From Oceanisphaera pacifica (GTDB taxonomy: Bacteria; Pseudomonadota; Gammaproteobacteria; Enterobacterales; Aeromonadaceae): 64,000 bases of DNA. Position numbers and translations under genes: made by a program. How positions within the stretch are numbered: the stretch's first letter is position 1; each line of letters begins with the position of its first letter. The notes beneath the pieces were generated by a model that was given only the letters and a program-made list of their open reading frames with translations, did no database searches and was not told the origin of the DNA. Below, piece after piece: positions 17,826 through 27,729 of this stretch. The DNA lies in NCBI RefSeq assembly GCF_017498065.1, contig NZ_JAGDFX010000008.1, positions 109,783 through 173,782 of the forward strand. The letters run 5' to 3'.

Positions 17826-18303
17826 GCCCGAAGGGCTGATATTGAATTTTATTCACATACCACTCTTTAATGCCTGATGGCGTTTGCACCAAGACTTCGT
17901 CGTCTACTTGCTTGCCAATGAGTGCGCGGGCCATGGGGGAGTTGATGGTAATGTAGTTATTTTTAGGATCGATTTCATCCGTGCCCACAATGCGATAGCG
18001 CACTATGTCACCCGCGTCATTTTCCAGCTCAACCCAAGCGCCAAAAAACACCTTGCCGTCTTGGCGTGGGTCATAATCAACAATTTGTAGGGCGTCTAGA
18101 CGCTTCATTAAAAAGCGTACCCGGCGGTCAATTTCTCTAAGACGCTTCTTGCCATAAATGTATTCAGCGTTCTCACTTCGGTCACCGAGTGCCGCCGCTT
18201 CCGATACCGCTTGGGTGACGGCGGGGCGTTCCACTTTCCACAGCTCTTTTAACTCTTCATCCAGTTTATGCCAGCCGGCGCGGGTGATCAGGTTGGTTTT
18301 CAT
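17818..18303 (-). CDS. greB: Transcript cleavage factor GreB
   Basis: 161 residues with the N-terminal coiled coil bearing the acidic tip (LGDRSENAEYIYGKKRLREIDRRVR) and the C-terminal FKBP-like domain ending EWYVNKIQYQP. GreB stimulates RNA cleavage by backtracked RNA polymerase. The YIYGKKRLREIDRR segment and the short C-terminus distinguish GreB from GreA. It is separated from the upstream Lrp-type gene by 114 bp and converges on the NtrC-type regulator gene. Confidence 0.95.
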   Translation of the reverse strand: MKTNLITRAGWHKLDEELKELWKVERPAVTQAVSEAAALGDRSENAEYIYGKKRLREIDRRVRFLMKRLDALQIVDYDPRQDGKVFFGAWVELENDAGDIVRYRIVGTDEIDPKNNYITINSPMARALIGKQVDDEVLVQTPSGIKEWYVNKIQYQPFGQP

Positions 18304-18417
18304 CCGTTTTCATCTCGTTAATGGCCAAACAAATAGAGCAACATTGTGGCTGAGCAGGACAGAAGAAGAAAGTACCTCAGCGGCTTTGAGGCATTTCTCC
18401 GTCGGCTTGGCGTGTTA

Positions 18418-18903
18418 TTAGCCTAAATGATCCAGTGGTAGGGCGGTTTCGTGTTTAATACGTCGTAGCACAAAGCTTGAGCGTACGCCGGTTACGCCGC
18501 TTAAGCGGGTGAGTTTGCCCAGTAAAAACTGCTGGTAATGCTCCATATCACGCACTATCACTTTTAGCTGATAATCGGCTTCCGTGCCTGTGACTAAGTC
18601 ACATTCTAATACTTCCGAAAAATCATGAATGGCGGCGTCAAAATTTTCAAATCGCTCAGGGGTGTGCCGATCAAGTGAAATATGAATATAGGCTTGTAAG
18701 CTTAAGCCCAGTTGCTGGGCGTTGAGTAAGGTCACATGATCGGCAATTAAGCCGGCATCTTCTAATGCTTTTACTCGCCGAGAACAAGGCGAGGGCGATA
18801 AGCCGATACGCTCGGCCAGTTCAAGGTTGCTAATACGGCCATTGCGTTGCATTAGCTCTAAAATACGTCGATCGGTTCGGTCGAGTTGCACGAGATTGCT
18901 CAA
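18418..18903 (-). CDS. Lrp/AsnC-family transcriptional regulator
   Basis: 161 residues with an N-terminal AsnC-type helix-turn-helix (LDRTDRRILELMQRNGRISN, then LSPSPCSRRVKALEDAGLI) and a C-terminal RAM/AsnC ligand domain (LQAYIHISLDRHTPERF through LECDLVTGTEADYQLKVIV). Such proteins form octamers that respond to amino acids. The sequence differs from E. coli Lrp at the N-terminus (no basic extension), so it is probably a local or specialised member. A 36-bp region with perfect 11-bp arms lies 55 bp upstream (18958-18993) and may be its autoregulatory site. Its targets are unknown. Confidence 0.92.
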   Translation of the reverse strand: MSNLVQLDRTDRRILELMQRNGRISNLELAERIGLSPSPCSRRVKALEDAGLIADHVTLLNAQQLGLSLQAYIHISLDRHTPERFENFDAAIHDFSEVLECDLVTGTEADYQLKVIVRDMEHYQQFLLGKLTRLSGVTGVRSSFVLRRIKHETALPLDHLG

Positions 18904-18957
18904 GGTTATTGCCTAATGAAATTATTTTTTGTTATGGAGATTATAAGGGGTGAATTA

Positions 18958-18993
18958 TTGCTAATAAAGTGTCATCTACCCTTTTATTAGCAA
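18958..18993. promoter_or_regulatory. Perfect 11-bp inverted repeat upstream of the Lrp-type gene
   Basis: TTGCTAATAAA (18958-18968) and its exact reverse complement (18983-18993) are separated by 14 bases. The position in the promoter region of an autoregulatory Lrp-type gene makes an operator likely, although a hairpin on the leader transcript is possible. Confidence 0.45.
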
Positions 18994-19027
18994 CCACTCA
19001 CCCTAAGTGTTGAGCTATGATAGTTCC

Positions 19028-19226
19028 ATCTTCTGGAGACAAACAGACCGATACCTTCGGAGCCTGTTGCTCACTAATTTAAAAGATTGGTAAGCGCCAC
19101 AAAGGCTGCATTTTAAGAAAATGTTAGGCTGGGAGCAGGGCCACAAGCCCAATGCATAAGATACGCCCAAGAGGCACAGACAACGGCAAGACCGATAAAA
19201 AGAGCACCTTAAGGTGCTCTTTTTTA
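19028..19226 (+). ncRNA. Candidate small RNA ending in an intrinsic terminator
   Basis: The 389-bp gap between the Lrp-type gene and sodC has no open frame. On the plus strand a TATGAT hexamer (19016-19021) is followed by about 200 bases containing several short hairpins (for example GAGCCTGTTGCTC) and then a strong terminator. No known RNA family was recognised; it does not look like 6S, Spot 42, GcvB or a CsrB-type RNA. The terminator alone could instead serve sodC on the other strand, so this is a weak call. Confidence 0.25.
19197..19226. terminator. Bidirectional intrinsic terminator
   Basis: Perfect palindrome with arms AGAGCACCTT/AAGGTGCTCT flanked by five A on the left and six T on the right. 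It lies 67 bp past the sodC stop codon on the reverse strand and could also end a plus-strand transcript. Confidence 0.88.
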
Positions 19227-19292
19227 TGGCTGGCAGTGGCGTGTTTAACTTATCTGCCTGAGTATTTTAACTGACGGCTATGTGAATTGTTG

Positions 19293-19826
19293 TTAGTTAA
19301 TAATACCGCATGCCATGCGAGCGCCGCCACCGCCTAAGGGTTTTGGGGTATCGCTAAAGTTATCGCCGTTGGCGTGTAGCATAATAGCATGGCCCTGAAT
19401 TTCGGTGATTGCGGTTAACTTTGGGGCTAAAACCGGGGTCTTGGCATGGCCTTCGTTATCCACATACAGGGCGGGTAAGTCCCCTAAGTGGCCATTTACA
19501 TCATAAGGACCTAAATGTTGGCCTGTGTCTGTGGGATCAAAGTGGCCACCTGCAGCACCTGCGGGTACCACTTGGCCATTATCTTTCGTTTTAGGCCCAC
19601 AGTCTGGGTGCTGATGCACATGAAAACCATGTAAGCCTGGGGTTAATCCCGATAGTTGGGGGGTAAACAATAAGCCGTAATCGGTTTCACTGACCGCAAT
19701 GGTCCCCAACTCAAGGGTAGTGCCTTGCTCATCCACCTGGTGAACGTCAATATCTACGTTTTTAGCAAAGGCTGAACCACTAATGGTTGCTGCTAAAATA
19801 GTGGTCGTTAATAAAGCATGCTTCAT
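19293..19826 (-). CDS. sodC: Periplasmic Cu/Zn superoxide dismutase
   Basis: 177 residues with a signal peptide (MKHALLTTTILAATISGSAFA). Metal and disulfide signatures of bacterial SodC are present: GFHVHQHPDCGPK (copper histidines and first Cys), GGHFDPTDTGQH (zinc site), HAIMLHANGDNFSD, and the terminal GGGARMACGIIN with the second Cys. It dismutes superoxide in the periplasm. It follows the YdeP-type oxidoreductase gene on the same strand after 94 bp. The two could share a transcript, but both functions stand alone. A strong terminator follows. Confidence 0.95.
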   Translation of the reverse strand: MKHALLTTTILAATISGSAFAKNVDIDVHQVDEQGTTLELGTIAVSETDYGLLFTPQLSGLTPGLHGFHVHQHPDCGPKTKDNGQVVPAGAAGGHFDPTDTGQHLGPYDVNGHLGDLPALYVDNEGHAKTPVLAPKLTAITEIQGHAIMLHANGDNFSDTPKPLGGGGARMACGIIN

Positions 19827-19920
19827 TTTAAAACTCCTATTTTATCAAGTAGTTTCGTCAACTAAGCTTAGAGCAAGCCCCACCAATATTCGACCCTTGT
19901 GACGGTATAAGCCAGATCTG

Positions 19921-22221
19921 CTAAATAATGCGCGCTGTCGTTTGCTTGGTAATAAGAATGGCAATGGATTTAGAAGTAGGGGTGTCTGAGCCCTCACCCA
20001 CGCTGTGTAATGGCACCAAAGGATTGGTTTCTGGGTAGTAAGCCGCCACGTTACCCGGCGGAATATCATAGGCAACGATTTTAAAGCCACCAACTTTACG
20101 CTCCACATTATCTAACCAAATACTGCTTAACTCGACCCAATCGCCGGCTTTAAGCCCGCGGCGCTTAATTTCAATTGGGTTCATAAACAGCACCATGCGT
20201 TGACCATAAACCCCACGGTAACGATCATCCATACCATAAATAGTGGTGTTGTACTGATCGTGAGAGCGCAGCGTTTGTAAGGTAGAAAGCACACCTGCTG
20301 CTTTGGCGGTAATCGCCTCGGGAATTAACTGACTTGGCAGAGGATCGGCGCCAAAGTTGGCTTTGCCATTGGCGGTTTGCCATTGATAACGGGCGGCACT
20401 GTTGCCTAAATAAAAGCCGCCCGGCTGGGTTAGCCTTTCATTTATGTTTTCAAAGCCGGGTAGGGTGGCGGCAATATGCTCACGAATTAAATTATAATCT
20501 TGTGCTAAGGCGAGCCAGTTAAGTGGCTTGCTGCCTAAGGTAGCCTGAGCAATACCGGCAACAATGGCGGTTTCTGAGCGCAGGTGTGGGCTATTAGGCT
20601 TGGCCACGCCCTCAGAGGCATGCACCATGCTAAATGAGTCTTCCACGGTAATAAATTGTGAGACACCGTCTTGCATATCTCGCTCGGTACGCCCAAGGCA
20701 GGGTAAGATCAGCGCGGTTTTACCGGCCATAATATGGCTGCGATTCAGCTTGGTACTAATTTGTACTGTGAGATCGCAGTTTGCCAAGGCTTGTGCGGTG
20801 GCCTGGGTATCGGGTGCAGCCGCGGCAATGTTGCCACCGAGGGCGATAAAGACCTTAGATTGACCGTCCAACATGGCCTGAATAGCAGCCACGGCATTAT
20901 GACCGTGCTGGCGTGGCATAGGCTGGTTAAAGTGTTGCTCCATGCTATCTAAAAAGGCGGCGCTGGGTTGTTCATTAATACCCACGGTTCTATTGCCTTG
21001 CACGTTGCTATGGCCACGTACTGGGCATAAACCGGCACCCGTTTTGCCTAGTTGGCCGCATAACAGCTGTAAGTTGGTCATTTCCCGAATGGTGGCCACT
21101 GAATGTGTATGTTGGGTAATGCCCATGGCCCAAGTGATGATCACGCGTTTGGCGCCGGCGTACACAGTTGCTGCCTGAGTTATTTGCGCTTGCGTTAGGC
21201 CAGACTGCGCTATAATTTGCTGCCATGGCGTGGCATCTACTTGTGCTAAATAGGCGGTGAGCCCTTGTGTATGCTCGGCAATAAAGTCGCGGTCAAAAAT
21301 GCCGGCTTTACCTTCCGCTAACGCGGCCTTATCCCACGCCAGTAATTGCTTTACCATACCGCGTACCGCGGCCATATCTCCACCTAAGCGCGGACAAAAG
21401 TAATGGCTAGAAATGCGCGAGTCTGATGTTGTTAGCATATCTATTGGGCTTTGCGGATCAGCAAATCGCTCTAAACCTCGTTCTTTTAGGTTATTAAAGC
21501 TAACAATGGCGGTGCCATTACGGGCCGCGTTACGTAGACTGTGTAACATGCGAGGGTGATTCGTACCTGGGTTTTGACCAAACACAAAAATAGCATCGGC
21601 GTGGTCAAAGTCTTTTAATGTCACTGTTCCTTTGCCAACACCAATCGCTTGGGTAAGGGCAACGCCGCTGGCTTCGTGACACAGGTTTGAGCAATCGGGA
21701 AAATTATTAGTTCCAAAACTGCGGCCAAATAACTGATAAAGATAAGCGGCTTCGTTGCTGGCGCGACCTGAGGTGTATAGCTCTAACTGGTTAGGATGTT
21801 CAAGCGCATGTAAGTGACGGGCAATTAATGCAAAGGCATCCGGCCAAGTAATAGGCTGATAATGATCGGTGTCTCGATTAAGCACCATGGGCTGTTCGAT
21901 ACGACCTTGGTACTCCAAAAAGTAATCACTTTGACGCTGTAAATCGCTAAGGGAGTGCTGAGCAAAAAAAGCCGGTGTAACCTGCTTTTTAGTGGCCTCC
22001 CAACTAATGGCCTTAGCGCCGTTTTCACAAAACGAAAAATGCTTACCTGGCTCGTCTCCCCACGCACAGCCGGGGCAGTCGAATCCTTTTACCTTATTCG
22101 CTCGTAATAAATTACGAACATTGGCTGCCGGCTGCTTGCTCCCCAACACAAAACGCGTGGTAGAAGATAAGGCGCCCCAGCCACCCGCTGCGCCTTGATA
22201 GGGTTTAATTTTTTTTGACAT
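19921..22221 (-). CDS. FdhF/YdeP-family molybdopterin oxidoreductase
   Basis: 766 residues of the formate dehydrogenase-like molybdopterin family. The N-terminus has KGFDCPGCAW, a short Cys pair rather than the four-Cys iron-sulfur motif of true formate dehydrogenases. Molybdopterin-binding segments follow (LYTSGRASNEAAYLYQLFGR, FVFGQNPGTNHPRM, and the C-terminal cofactor domain around YGMDDRYRGVYGQR and ETNPLVPLHS). This matches E. coli YdeP, linked to acid resistance though its reaction is unknown. No Tat signal is present, so it is cytoplasmic. A LysR gene is divergent and probably regulates it. Confidence 0.9.
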   Translation of the reverse strand: MSKKIKPYQGAAGGWGALSSTTRFVLGSKQPAANVRNLLRANKVKGFDCPGCAWGDEPGKHFSFCENGAKAISWEATKKQVTPAFFAQHSLSDLQRQSDYFLEYQGRIEQPMVLNRDTDHYQPITWPDAFALIARHLHALEHPNQLELYTSGRASNEAAYLYQLFGRSFGTNNFPDCSNLCHEASGVALTQAIGVGKGTVTLKDFDHADAIFVFGQNPGTNHPRMLHSLRNAARNGTAIVSFNNLKERGLERFADPQSPIDMLTTSDSRISSHYFCPRLGGDMAAVRGMVKQLLAWDKAALAEGKAGIFDRDFIAEHTQGLTAYLAQVDATPWQQIIAQSGLTQAQITQAATVYAGAKRVIITWAMGITQHTHSVATIREMTNLQLLCGQLGKTGAGLCPVRGHSNVQGNRTVGINEQPSAAFLDSMEQHFNQPMPRQHGHNAVAAIQAMLDGQSKVFIALGGNIAAAAPDTQATAQALANCDLTVQISTKLNRSHIMAGKTALILPCLGRTERDMQDGVSQFITVEDSFSMVHASEGVAKPNSPHLRSETAIVAGIAQATLGSKPLNWLALAQDYNLIREHIAATLPGFENINERLTQPGGFYLGNSAARYQWQTANGKANFGADPLPSQLIPEAITAKAAGVLSTLQTLRSHDQYNTTIYGMDDRYRGVYGQRMVLFMNPIEIKRRGLKAGDWVELSSIWLDNVERKVGGFKIVAYDIPPGNVAAYYPETNPLVPLHSVGEGSDTPTSKSIAILITKQTTARII

Positions 22222-22402
22222 AACTATCTTCCGCTACGGTTGCTGGCTGGCATAAAAAGATACCACTCAGCCAAATAAATGAATAATAAGAGTCTAGACA
22301 GCGGATGAGCGAGGATCTAATTGAAAAAACTGATAGCAAGATAGATATTGTTTATCAACTATAAAGTTAATCATCTTTTTTATTGATGAAAAAGGGAGTG
22401 CC

Positions 22403-23311
22403 ATGGACATAAAGCAGCTGCATTATCTGTGTGCCTTAGCTAAAACGCGCCATTTTGGGCGTGCGGCTCAGGCTTGCCATATTACTCAACCCACGCTGTC
22501 GATGCGTATCAAGCAACTCGAAACTGAATTGGGCGTGTTATTAATTCACCGTGGCAAGCAGTTTGAAGGTTTTACCCCAGAAGGCGAGCGAGTATTGGCA
22601 CAAGCGCGCGTGTTGTTAAGCCATTACGATAACCTCAAGTTAGAGGTGGCAGCCATGAAGGGCAGCCTAACCGGCACAGTGCGCTTAGGGTTAGTACCGC
22701 TAAGTTGTATGGATTTAAGCCCCATATTGGCGCGTTTACATCAGCGTTATACGAGCTTAAATTTTGAAATTAATGACATGACGGCAGATGATATTTTACA
22801 AGGTCTAGAAAATAACAGCTTAGACATAGGTGGCGGTTTTTTTGAGCCAGACGTGTTAGCCAAGCTAACAAGTTTAGCGCTACCAGAACAAGGTGTGGTG
22901 CTTGCTTTTGCTGCATCTTGGGGTAAGCAGATACCTAACTGCCCTACGGTATTTGATCTTGCCAAATTGGCGGTGTGCTTACCTAAAGAAGGGATGTATT
23001 TTAGGCGTTATCTCGACACTATTTTTGCCCAACAGGGGATAACACTTCAGCCTGTGCTGTCTTCTAATTCGGTCTATCGCTTAATGCGAGCAGTGCACTC
23101 GGGTCTTGGTTGTGCGCTTATTCCGGCGGGTAGTGTGTTATTTACTGAATTGCCAGGTGTTGAAACGCGACCACTAGTATTACCCGCTATGGCAAGAACC
23201 GGCGCTTTGGTGATGCGCAATGATGATCAGGCAAGCGTGCTAGCTAAAGGCTTCTTTGAGGCGGCTAGGGATTATTGGCATTTATCGAATCAATTCCACA
23301 TAAACCATTAA
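22403..23311 (+). CDS. LysR-family transcriptional regulator (OxyR-like branch)
   Basis: 302 residues. The N-terminal helix-turn-helix is MDIKQLHYLCALAKTRHFGR followed by CHITQPTLSMRIKQLE, with an effector domain after about 90. The helix-turn-helix resembles OxyR/CynR-type members, but the conserved OxyR redox Cys pair is not evident, so it is probably not OxyR. A GGGAG ribosome-binding site precedes the ATG. It is divergent from the YdeP-type oxidoreductase gene with a 181-bp shared region, the usual LysR-target layout. The effector is unknown. Confidence 0.88.
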   Translation: MDIKQLHYLCALAKTRHFGRAAQACHITQPTLSMRIKQLETELGVLLIHRGKQFEGFTPEGERVLAQARVLLSHYDNLKLEVAAMKGSLTGTVRLGLVPLSCMDLSPILARLHQRYTSLNFEINDMTADDILQGLENNSLDIGGGFFEPDVLAKLTSLALPEQGVVLAFAASWGKQIPNCPTVFDLAKLAVCLPKEGMYFRRYLDTIFAQQGITLQPVLSSNSVYRLMRAVHSGLGCALIPAGSVLFTELPGVETRPLVLPAMARTGALVMRNDDQASVLAKGFFEAARDYWHLSNQFHINH

Positions 23312-23376
23312 GCTGTTCTATGCTTAACAATTAGCTTTTAGTACTAGAGGGGAGTGAGCAAGTCCTTGCTCACTTA

Positions 23377-25944
23377 ATGACAGGCAGCCATACAATAATA
23401 ACAGTGAGCACGGATATGCGACGGCAATATAATCAGGATGATTCATTGCGCACTGTAGTCGATATAACTGCCCAAGATTTAGGGGGGTATGATTGGCGAC
23501 AATTGTGCGAACGGGCCGCAGAATGCGCGAATGCGGAGGCTGCTTGTTTTGCTTTTTGTCAGGCAAGTGAAACTGCGCCCTCGTTAGCCATGGGGCGGCA
23601 TTGGCCCATTACTATTAGACCGAGCTTAACGGAGTATCGCGATATTTGGCAACAAGAACGCTTTTATCAGTCGGTTATTAAGCTGAGTAAAGGGTTGGCT
23701 GGATATTATTTAGCGGTGCCCATTCAACGCGGCGCCCTCAGTGGCTTGTTATTACTTAAGTATGCAAACAGTAGCCAGGTGCTAAGTGGCTCTCAGCGGC
23801 AATGGTTAGATATTTTAGCGGTGCAGGGCGCCTTGCTATGGGGTGAGCGCCACGGAAGCCTGCGCCAGCATAGGCGTGAGGGAGCAACACGGCGCTTATT
23901 GAGTCGCCTTAAAGTGATCTTTGACCACGTGCCTATTCCTATTAATGTGTTTAATACGGACGGCAAATGTGTGCTGTGGAACCGTGAGTGTGAAAGGATA
24001 TTTGGTTGGAGTTTTGAAGAGGTTAGGCAGCATCCTGAGCCCATCAGTTTGTTCTACCCTGATCCGATAGAGCAACAGCAAGTAAAAATGGCATTTAAGG
24101 AGCACAGTAGTTCTCGATTTCGCGAGTGGCACCCAAGTAATAGAGCTGGCGATAAGCTAACAGTGTTGTGGGCCAATATTATACTGTTAAACAACGATAT
24201 GCTGTCAGTCGGTCATGATATTAGTAAGCAAAAAGAAATGAACCGTCGCCAGCTGCTAGCGGCCAGTGTCTTTGAGTCGAGTTACAATGGCATTATGATC
24301 ATTGATCTCGACCATAATATTACCCATATCAACCCAGCATACACGCGTATTACAGGGTATTCGCTTGCGGAGTCGGTGGGGCGCCTGCCTAATTTTCTAC
24401 AAAATAATCATCTTGATGATGCACTTTATCAAGAGCTCTGCCAGCATTTTAAAGAGCATGAACACTGGCAAGGTGAGCTCTCAGCACTGCGTAAAAATGG
24501 TGAAACCTATGCACTATTATTAGCTATTTCTAAAGTAAAAGATGAGCATAATCAGCCGCTTAATTACGTTGCTATATTTTCCGATATTACTTATTTAAAA
24601 AATCATGAAGCTGAATTGAAGCATCAAGCTTGCCACGATGTATTAACGGGTGTGCCCAACCGGTTACTGTTTGGTGAGCTATTAGAGCAAGCGATTTCGG
24701 CAGCTGAGCGCCATCAAGGGCAGCTTGCGGTTTGTTATCTTGATTTAGATGGCTTTAAGTTGGTGAATGATAATTTAGGCCATGCTGCGGGTGATAAATT
24801 ATTGGTTGAGATCAGTCGTCGTTTAGGAGGCGTAACCCGAAGCTGTGATGCCATGGCGCGTTTAGGAGGAGATGAGTTTGCGCTCTTGTTTACTGAGTTA
24901 CACAGCAGCTTAGAATGCGATGAAATATTAACGCGGGTACAGAGTATTATTCACCAACCATTTGAGCTAGAAGGGCAAGAGGTTCAGGTTTCAGCCAGTA
25001 TTGGGGTTGCCTTATACCCACAAGATGCCAACGAAGCGGAGTTACTACTACGATATGCCGACCAAGCTATGTATCAAGCGAAACGTTTAGGTAAACATAC
25101 TCATGTGTTTTTTGATGCCAAGCTGCATCTGCAAGAACAAGATCGTAGATTACAATTATCACGGATTAAAAGCGCCTTTCAGCAAGGTGAATTGCTGCTT
25201 TATTATCAACCCACTATTGATCTTTTTAATCGTCAAGTGATAGGGCTTGAAGCTTTATTGCGTTGGCACGACCCCAAACGGGGCTTACTTACGCCCTCTG
25301 AATTTTTGCCGGCCCTGGTGGGGACGAGTTTAGAGTTTGAGTTGGGGATGTGGGTCATTGAGCAAGTACTGAGCCAAATGACAATATGGAGCCAACAAGG
25401 GCTGTTATTTAAGGTGAGCTTTAATGTGAGCCGTGGCCAGCTGATGCATGGTAATTTTAGTCATGAGTTAGGTCGCTTATTGGCCAAGTATCCTTTAGTT
25501 CAGCCCTCGTTATTAGAGCTGGAGTTTCAAGAGTGCGCGGTGTCGGCAGATATTAATGCGGCAGTGGCGGTGTTACAAGGTTGCCGCCAGCTAGGAATTT
25601 GTGTGTCGTTAGATAACTTTGGTACTGGGTATGCCTCCTTAAGTCATCTTAATCAGTTACCTGTCACTACCTTAAAGATAGACCGCAGTTTTATTACCAA
25701 TCTGCTCTCTAATGCCCATGACGTCAGTATGGTTGAAAGTGTGGTGCAATTAGCATCAGCACTAAAAATGACGGTAACAGCGAAAGGAGTAGAGTCAGTG
25801 GAACAAGGGACGCGTTTACAACAGCTAGGCTGTCGGTATGTGCAGGGGTATGGTATTTCTCAGCCATTACCTCCAGAGCAGGTATTAGATTGGCTAAACC
25901 AATGGAATAGCCAACCAGAAAATGCCAACCATAAAAAAGGGTGA
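23377..25944 (+). CDS. Cytoplasmic PAS-GGDEF-EAL protein, likely cyclase with inactive EAL
   Basis: 855 residues with no membrane span: a GAF-like N-terminal region (about 40-165), two PAS domains (about 180-280 and 290-415), GGDEF (about 420-590) and EAL (about 600-850). The cyclase half is complete: GGDEF at 497-501 and the inhibitory site RSCD at 488-491. The EAL half keeps E625 in an EALLRW motif but has D746-N747 where two Asp are normal (LDNFGTGY), and K803 in AKGVES where the catalytic-site Glu of AEGVE should be. Phosphodiesterase activity is therefore doubtful. The EAL domain may instead bind c-di-GMP or act allosterically. The start is uncertain; ATG 23416 is an alternative. Confidence 0.9.
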   Translation: MTGSHTIITVSTDMRRQYNQDDSLRTVVDITAQDLGGYDWRQLCERAAECANAEAACFAFCQASETAPSLAMGRHWPITIRPSLTEYRDIWQQERFYQSVIKLSKGLAGYYLAVPIQRGALSGLLLLKYANSSQVLSGSQRQWLDILAVQGALLWGERHGSLRQHRREGATRRLLSRLKVIFDHVPIPINVFNTDGKCVLWNRECERIFGWSFEEVRQHPEPISLFYPDPIEQQQVKMAFKEHSSSRFREWHPSNRAGDKLTVLWANIILLNNDMLSVGHDISKQKEMNRRQLLAASVFESSYNGIMIIDLDHNITHINPAYTRITGYSLAESVGRLPNFLQNNHLDDALYQELCQHFKEHEHWQGELSALRKNGETYALLLAISKVKDEHNQPLNYVAIFSDITYLKNHEAELKHQACHDVLTGVPNRLLFGELLEQAISAAERHQGQLAVCYLDLDGFKLVNDNLGHAAGDKLLVEISRRLGGVTRSCDAMARLGGDEFALLFTELHSSLECDEILTRVQSIIHQPFELEGQEVQVSASIGVALYPQDANEAELLLRYADQAMYQAKRLGKHTHVFFDAKLHLQEQDRRLQLSRIKSAFQQGELLLYYQPTIDLFNRQVIGLEALLRWHDPKRGLLTPSEFLPALVGTSLEFELGMWVIEQVLSQMTIWSQQGLLFKVSFNVSRGQLMHGNFSHELGRLLAKYPLVQPSLLELEFQECAVSADINAAVAVLQGCRQLGICVSLDNFGTGYASLSHLNQLPVTTLKIDRSFITNLLSNAHDVSMVESVVQLASALKMTVTAKGVESVEQGTRLQQLGCRYVQGYGISQPLPPEQVLDWLNQWNSQPENANHKKG

Positions 25945-25959
25945 GACTAAGCTCACCCT
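25933..25959 (-). terminator. Intrinsic terminator of pckA, overlapping the GGDEF gene stop codon
   Basis: Eight-bp stem (25938-25945 with 25952-25959) and a six-A run on the left that becomes a T-run on the reverse strand. It lies 27 bp past the pckA stop and includes the last codon of the convergent gene. Confidence 0.8.
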
Positions 25960-25985
25960 GTTAGCATCAACTCATTAAAAGAGTA

Positions 25986-27599
25986 TTACAGCTGTGGCCC
26001 TGCGGCTATTAGTGCTTTACCTTCAGGGGTGTCGGTAAATTTATCAAAGTTATCAACAAAGAGTTGTGCCAGGTTTTGGGCTTTCTCGTCCCACTGGCTT
26101 GGGTCTGCATAGGTATTACGAGGGTCTAAAATAGACGTATCTTCTACCCCTGCCAAATGAGTGGGTACGGCAACATTAAAGTAAGGTAGTTCTACAAATT
26201 CGGCATCTTCGATAGAGCCATCTAAAATGGCGTTAATAATAGCGCGAGTGGCTTTAATAGAAATACGCTTGCCTGTGCCGTTCCAACCGGTATTCACTAA
26301 GTAAGCTTGAGCTCCTACCGCATCCATTCGTTTCGCCAGTACTTCAGCATACTGAGTGGGGTGCAAGCTTAAGAAAGCAGCACCAAAGCAGCTAGAAAAA
26401 GTAGGAGTAGGTTCGGTAATACCGCGCTCGGTACCGGCCAATTTGGCAGTAAAACCAGATAAAAAGTGATACTGAGCTTGCTCACGAGTGAGTTTGCTCA
26501 CTGGCGGTAGTACACCAAAGGCATCAGCGGTTAAGAAAATGACTTTTTTAGCGTGCCCTGCTTTAGAGACCGGCTTAACAATATTATCAATGTGATAAAT
26601 AGGGTAAGAGACACGGGTATTCTCGGTTTTACTACCGTCGTCAAAATCAACAGTACCGTCTGCTAATACAGTCACGTTTTCGAGTAGTGCGTCACGACGA
26701 ATGGCAGCGTAGATTTCGGGCTCGTTTTCTTTACTCAACTTGATGGTTTTGGCATAGCAGCCGCCTTCAAAGTTGAACACGCCATCGTCATCCCAACCAT
26801 GCTCGTCATCACCAATCAATGCGCGATTAGGGTCGGTTGACAGGGTCGTTTTACCGGTACCCGATAGGCCAAAGAACACGGCTACATCACCGTCTTTGCC
26901 TACGTTGGCAGAACAATGCATAGAGGCAATACCTTTTAGCGGTAATAGGTAGTTCATCATAGAGAACATACCTTTTTTCATTTCGCCGCCATACCAAGTA
27001 CCACCAATTAACTGAATACGCTCGGTGAGGTTAAAGGCGACAAAGTTTTCGCTGTTTAGGCCCTGTTCTTTCCAGTTTGGGTTGGTGCATTTAGCGCCAT
27101 TCATCACTACAAAGTCAGGTACAAAGCTCGCTAATTCGTCTTCATTAGGGCGCACAAACATATTTTTTACAAAGTGCGCTTGCCACGCGACTTCAGTAAT
27201 AAAACGAACGGCTAAGCGGGTATCAGGGTTAGCGCCGCAAAAAGTGTCAATAACAAATAACCGCTTGCCAGATAGCTGCTCTGTCACCACGCCTTTTAGC
27301 GCGGCCCAGGTGTCTTGGCTCATGGGCTTATTATCGTTTTTGCCTTGGTCCGCCCACCATACAGTATCGCGAGTAATGTCGTCGCGTACTATGTATTTAT
27401 CTTTGGGAGAGCGGCCAGTAAAAATACCGGTATCAACGGCAACGGCACCTAGGCTGGTTTCGACCCCTTTTTCATAGCCGGTTAAATCAGCTTGGGTTTC
27501 TTCAATAAATAGCTGTTCGTAAGAGGGGTTATGCAAGATCTCATTTGCATTGTGAATACCGTATTCAGAAAGGCCGAGCTGCTGTGCCTTGGATGTCAT
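25986..27599 (-). CDS. pckA: Phosphoenolpyruvate carboxykinase (ATP)
   Basis: 537 residues from ATG 27599, chosen because GGAG lies just upstream; a further in-frame start at 27632 has none. ATP-type signatures are [30 protein letters not shown] (substrate and metal His/Lys region), the kinase P-loop [12 protein letters not shown], and the metal-binding [18 protein letters not shown]. It converts oxaloacetate to PEP for gluconeogenesis. The order pckA-hslO-hslR on one strand is as in E. coli, although each gene here seems to have its own terminator. Confidence 0.97.
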   Translation of the reverse strand: MTSKAQQLGLSEYGIHNANEILHNPSYEQLFIEETQADLTGYEKGVETSLGAVAVDTGIFTGRSPKDKYIVRDDITRDTVWWADQGKNDNKPMSQDTWAALKGVVTEQLSGKRLFVIDTFCGANPDTRLAVRFITEVAWQAHFVKNMFVRPNEDELASFVPDFVVMNGAKCTNPNWKEQGLNSENFVAFNLTERIQLIGGTWYGGEMKKGMFSMMNYLLPLKGIASMHCSANVGKDGDVAVFFGLSGTGKTTLSTDPNRALIGDDEHGWDDDGVFNFEGGCYAKTIKLSKENEPEIYAAIRRDALLENVTVLADGTVDFDDGSKTENTRVSYPIYHIDNIVKPVSKAGHAKKVIFLTADAFGVLPPVSKLTREQAQYHFLSGFTAKLAGTERGITEPTPTFSSCFGAAFLSLHPTQYAEVLAKRMDAVGAQAYLVNTGWNGTGKRISIKATRAIINAILDGSIEDAEFVELPYFNVAVPTHLAGVEDTSILDPRNTYADPSQWDEKAQNLAQLFVDNFDKFTDTPEGKALIAAGPQL

Positions 27600-27729
27600 T
27601 GTTATCTCCAAAAAGAGCGAATGGTTACGCATGGATAAGATTGTGATGTATTAGGCAAGATTAGCAGCAAAGCAGATTTATTTAGGGGATCAAGGTCAAA
27701 ATTTAGAGTTTTGCATGGGTAATTAATCT

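Noticed and set aside
19028..19226. 6S, GcvB, Spot 42 or CsrB-type RNA
   Set aside because: No matching conserved segments; only a few GGA motifs and no 6S-like central bubble could be recognised.
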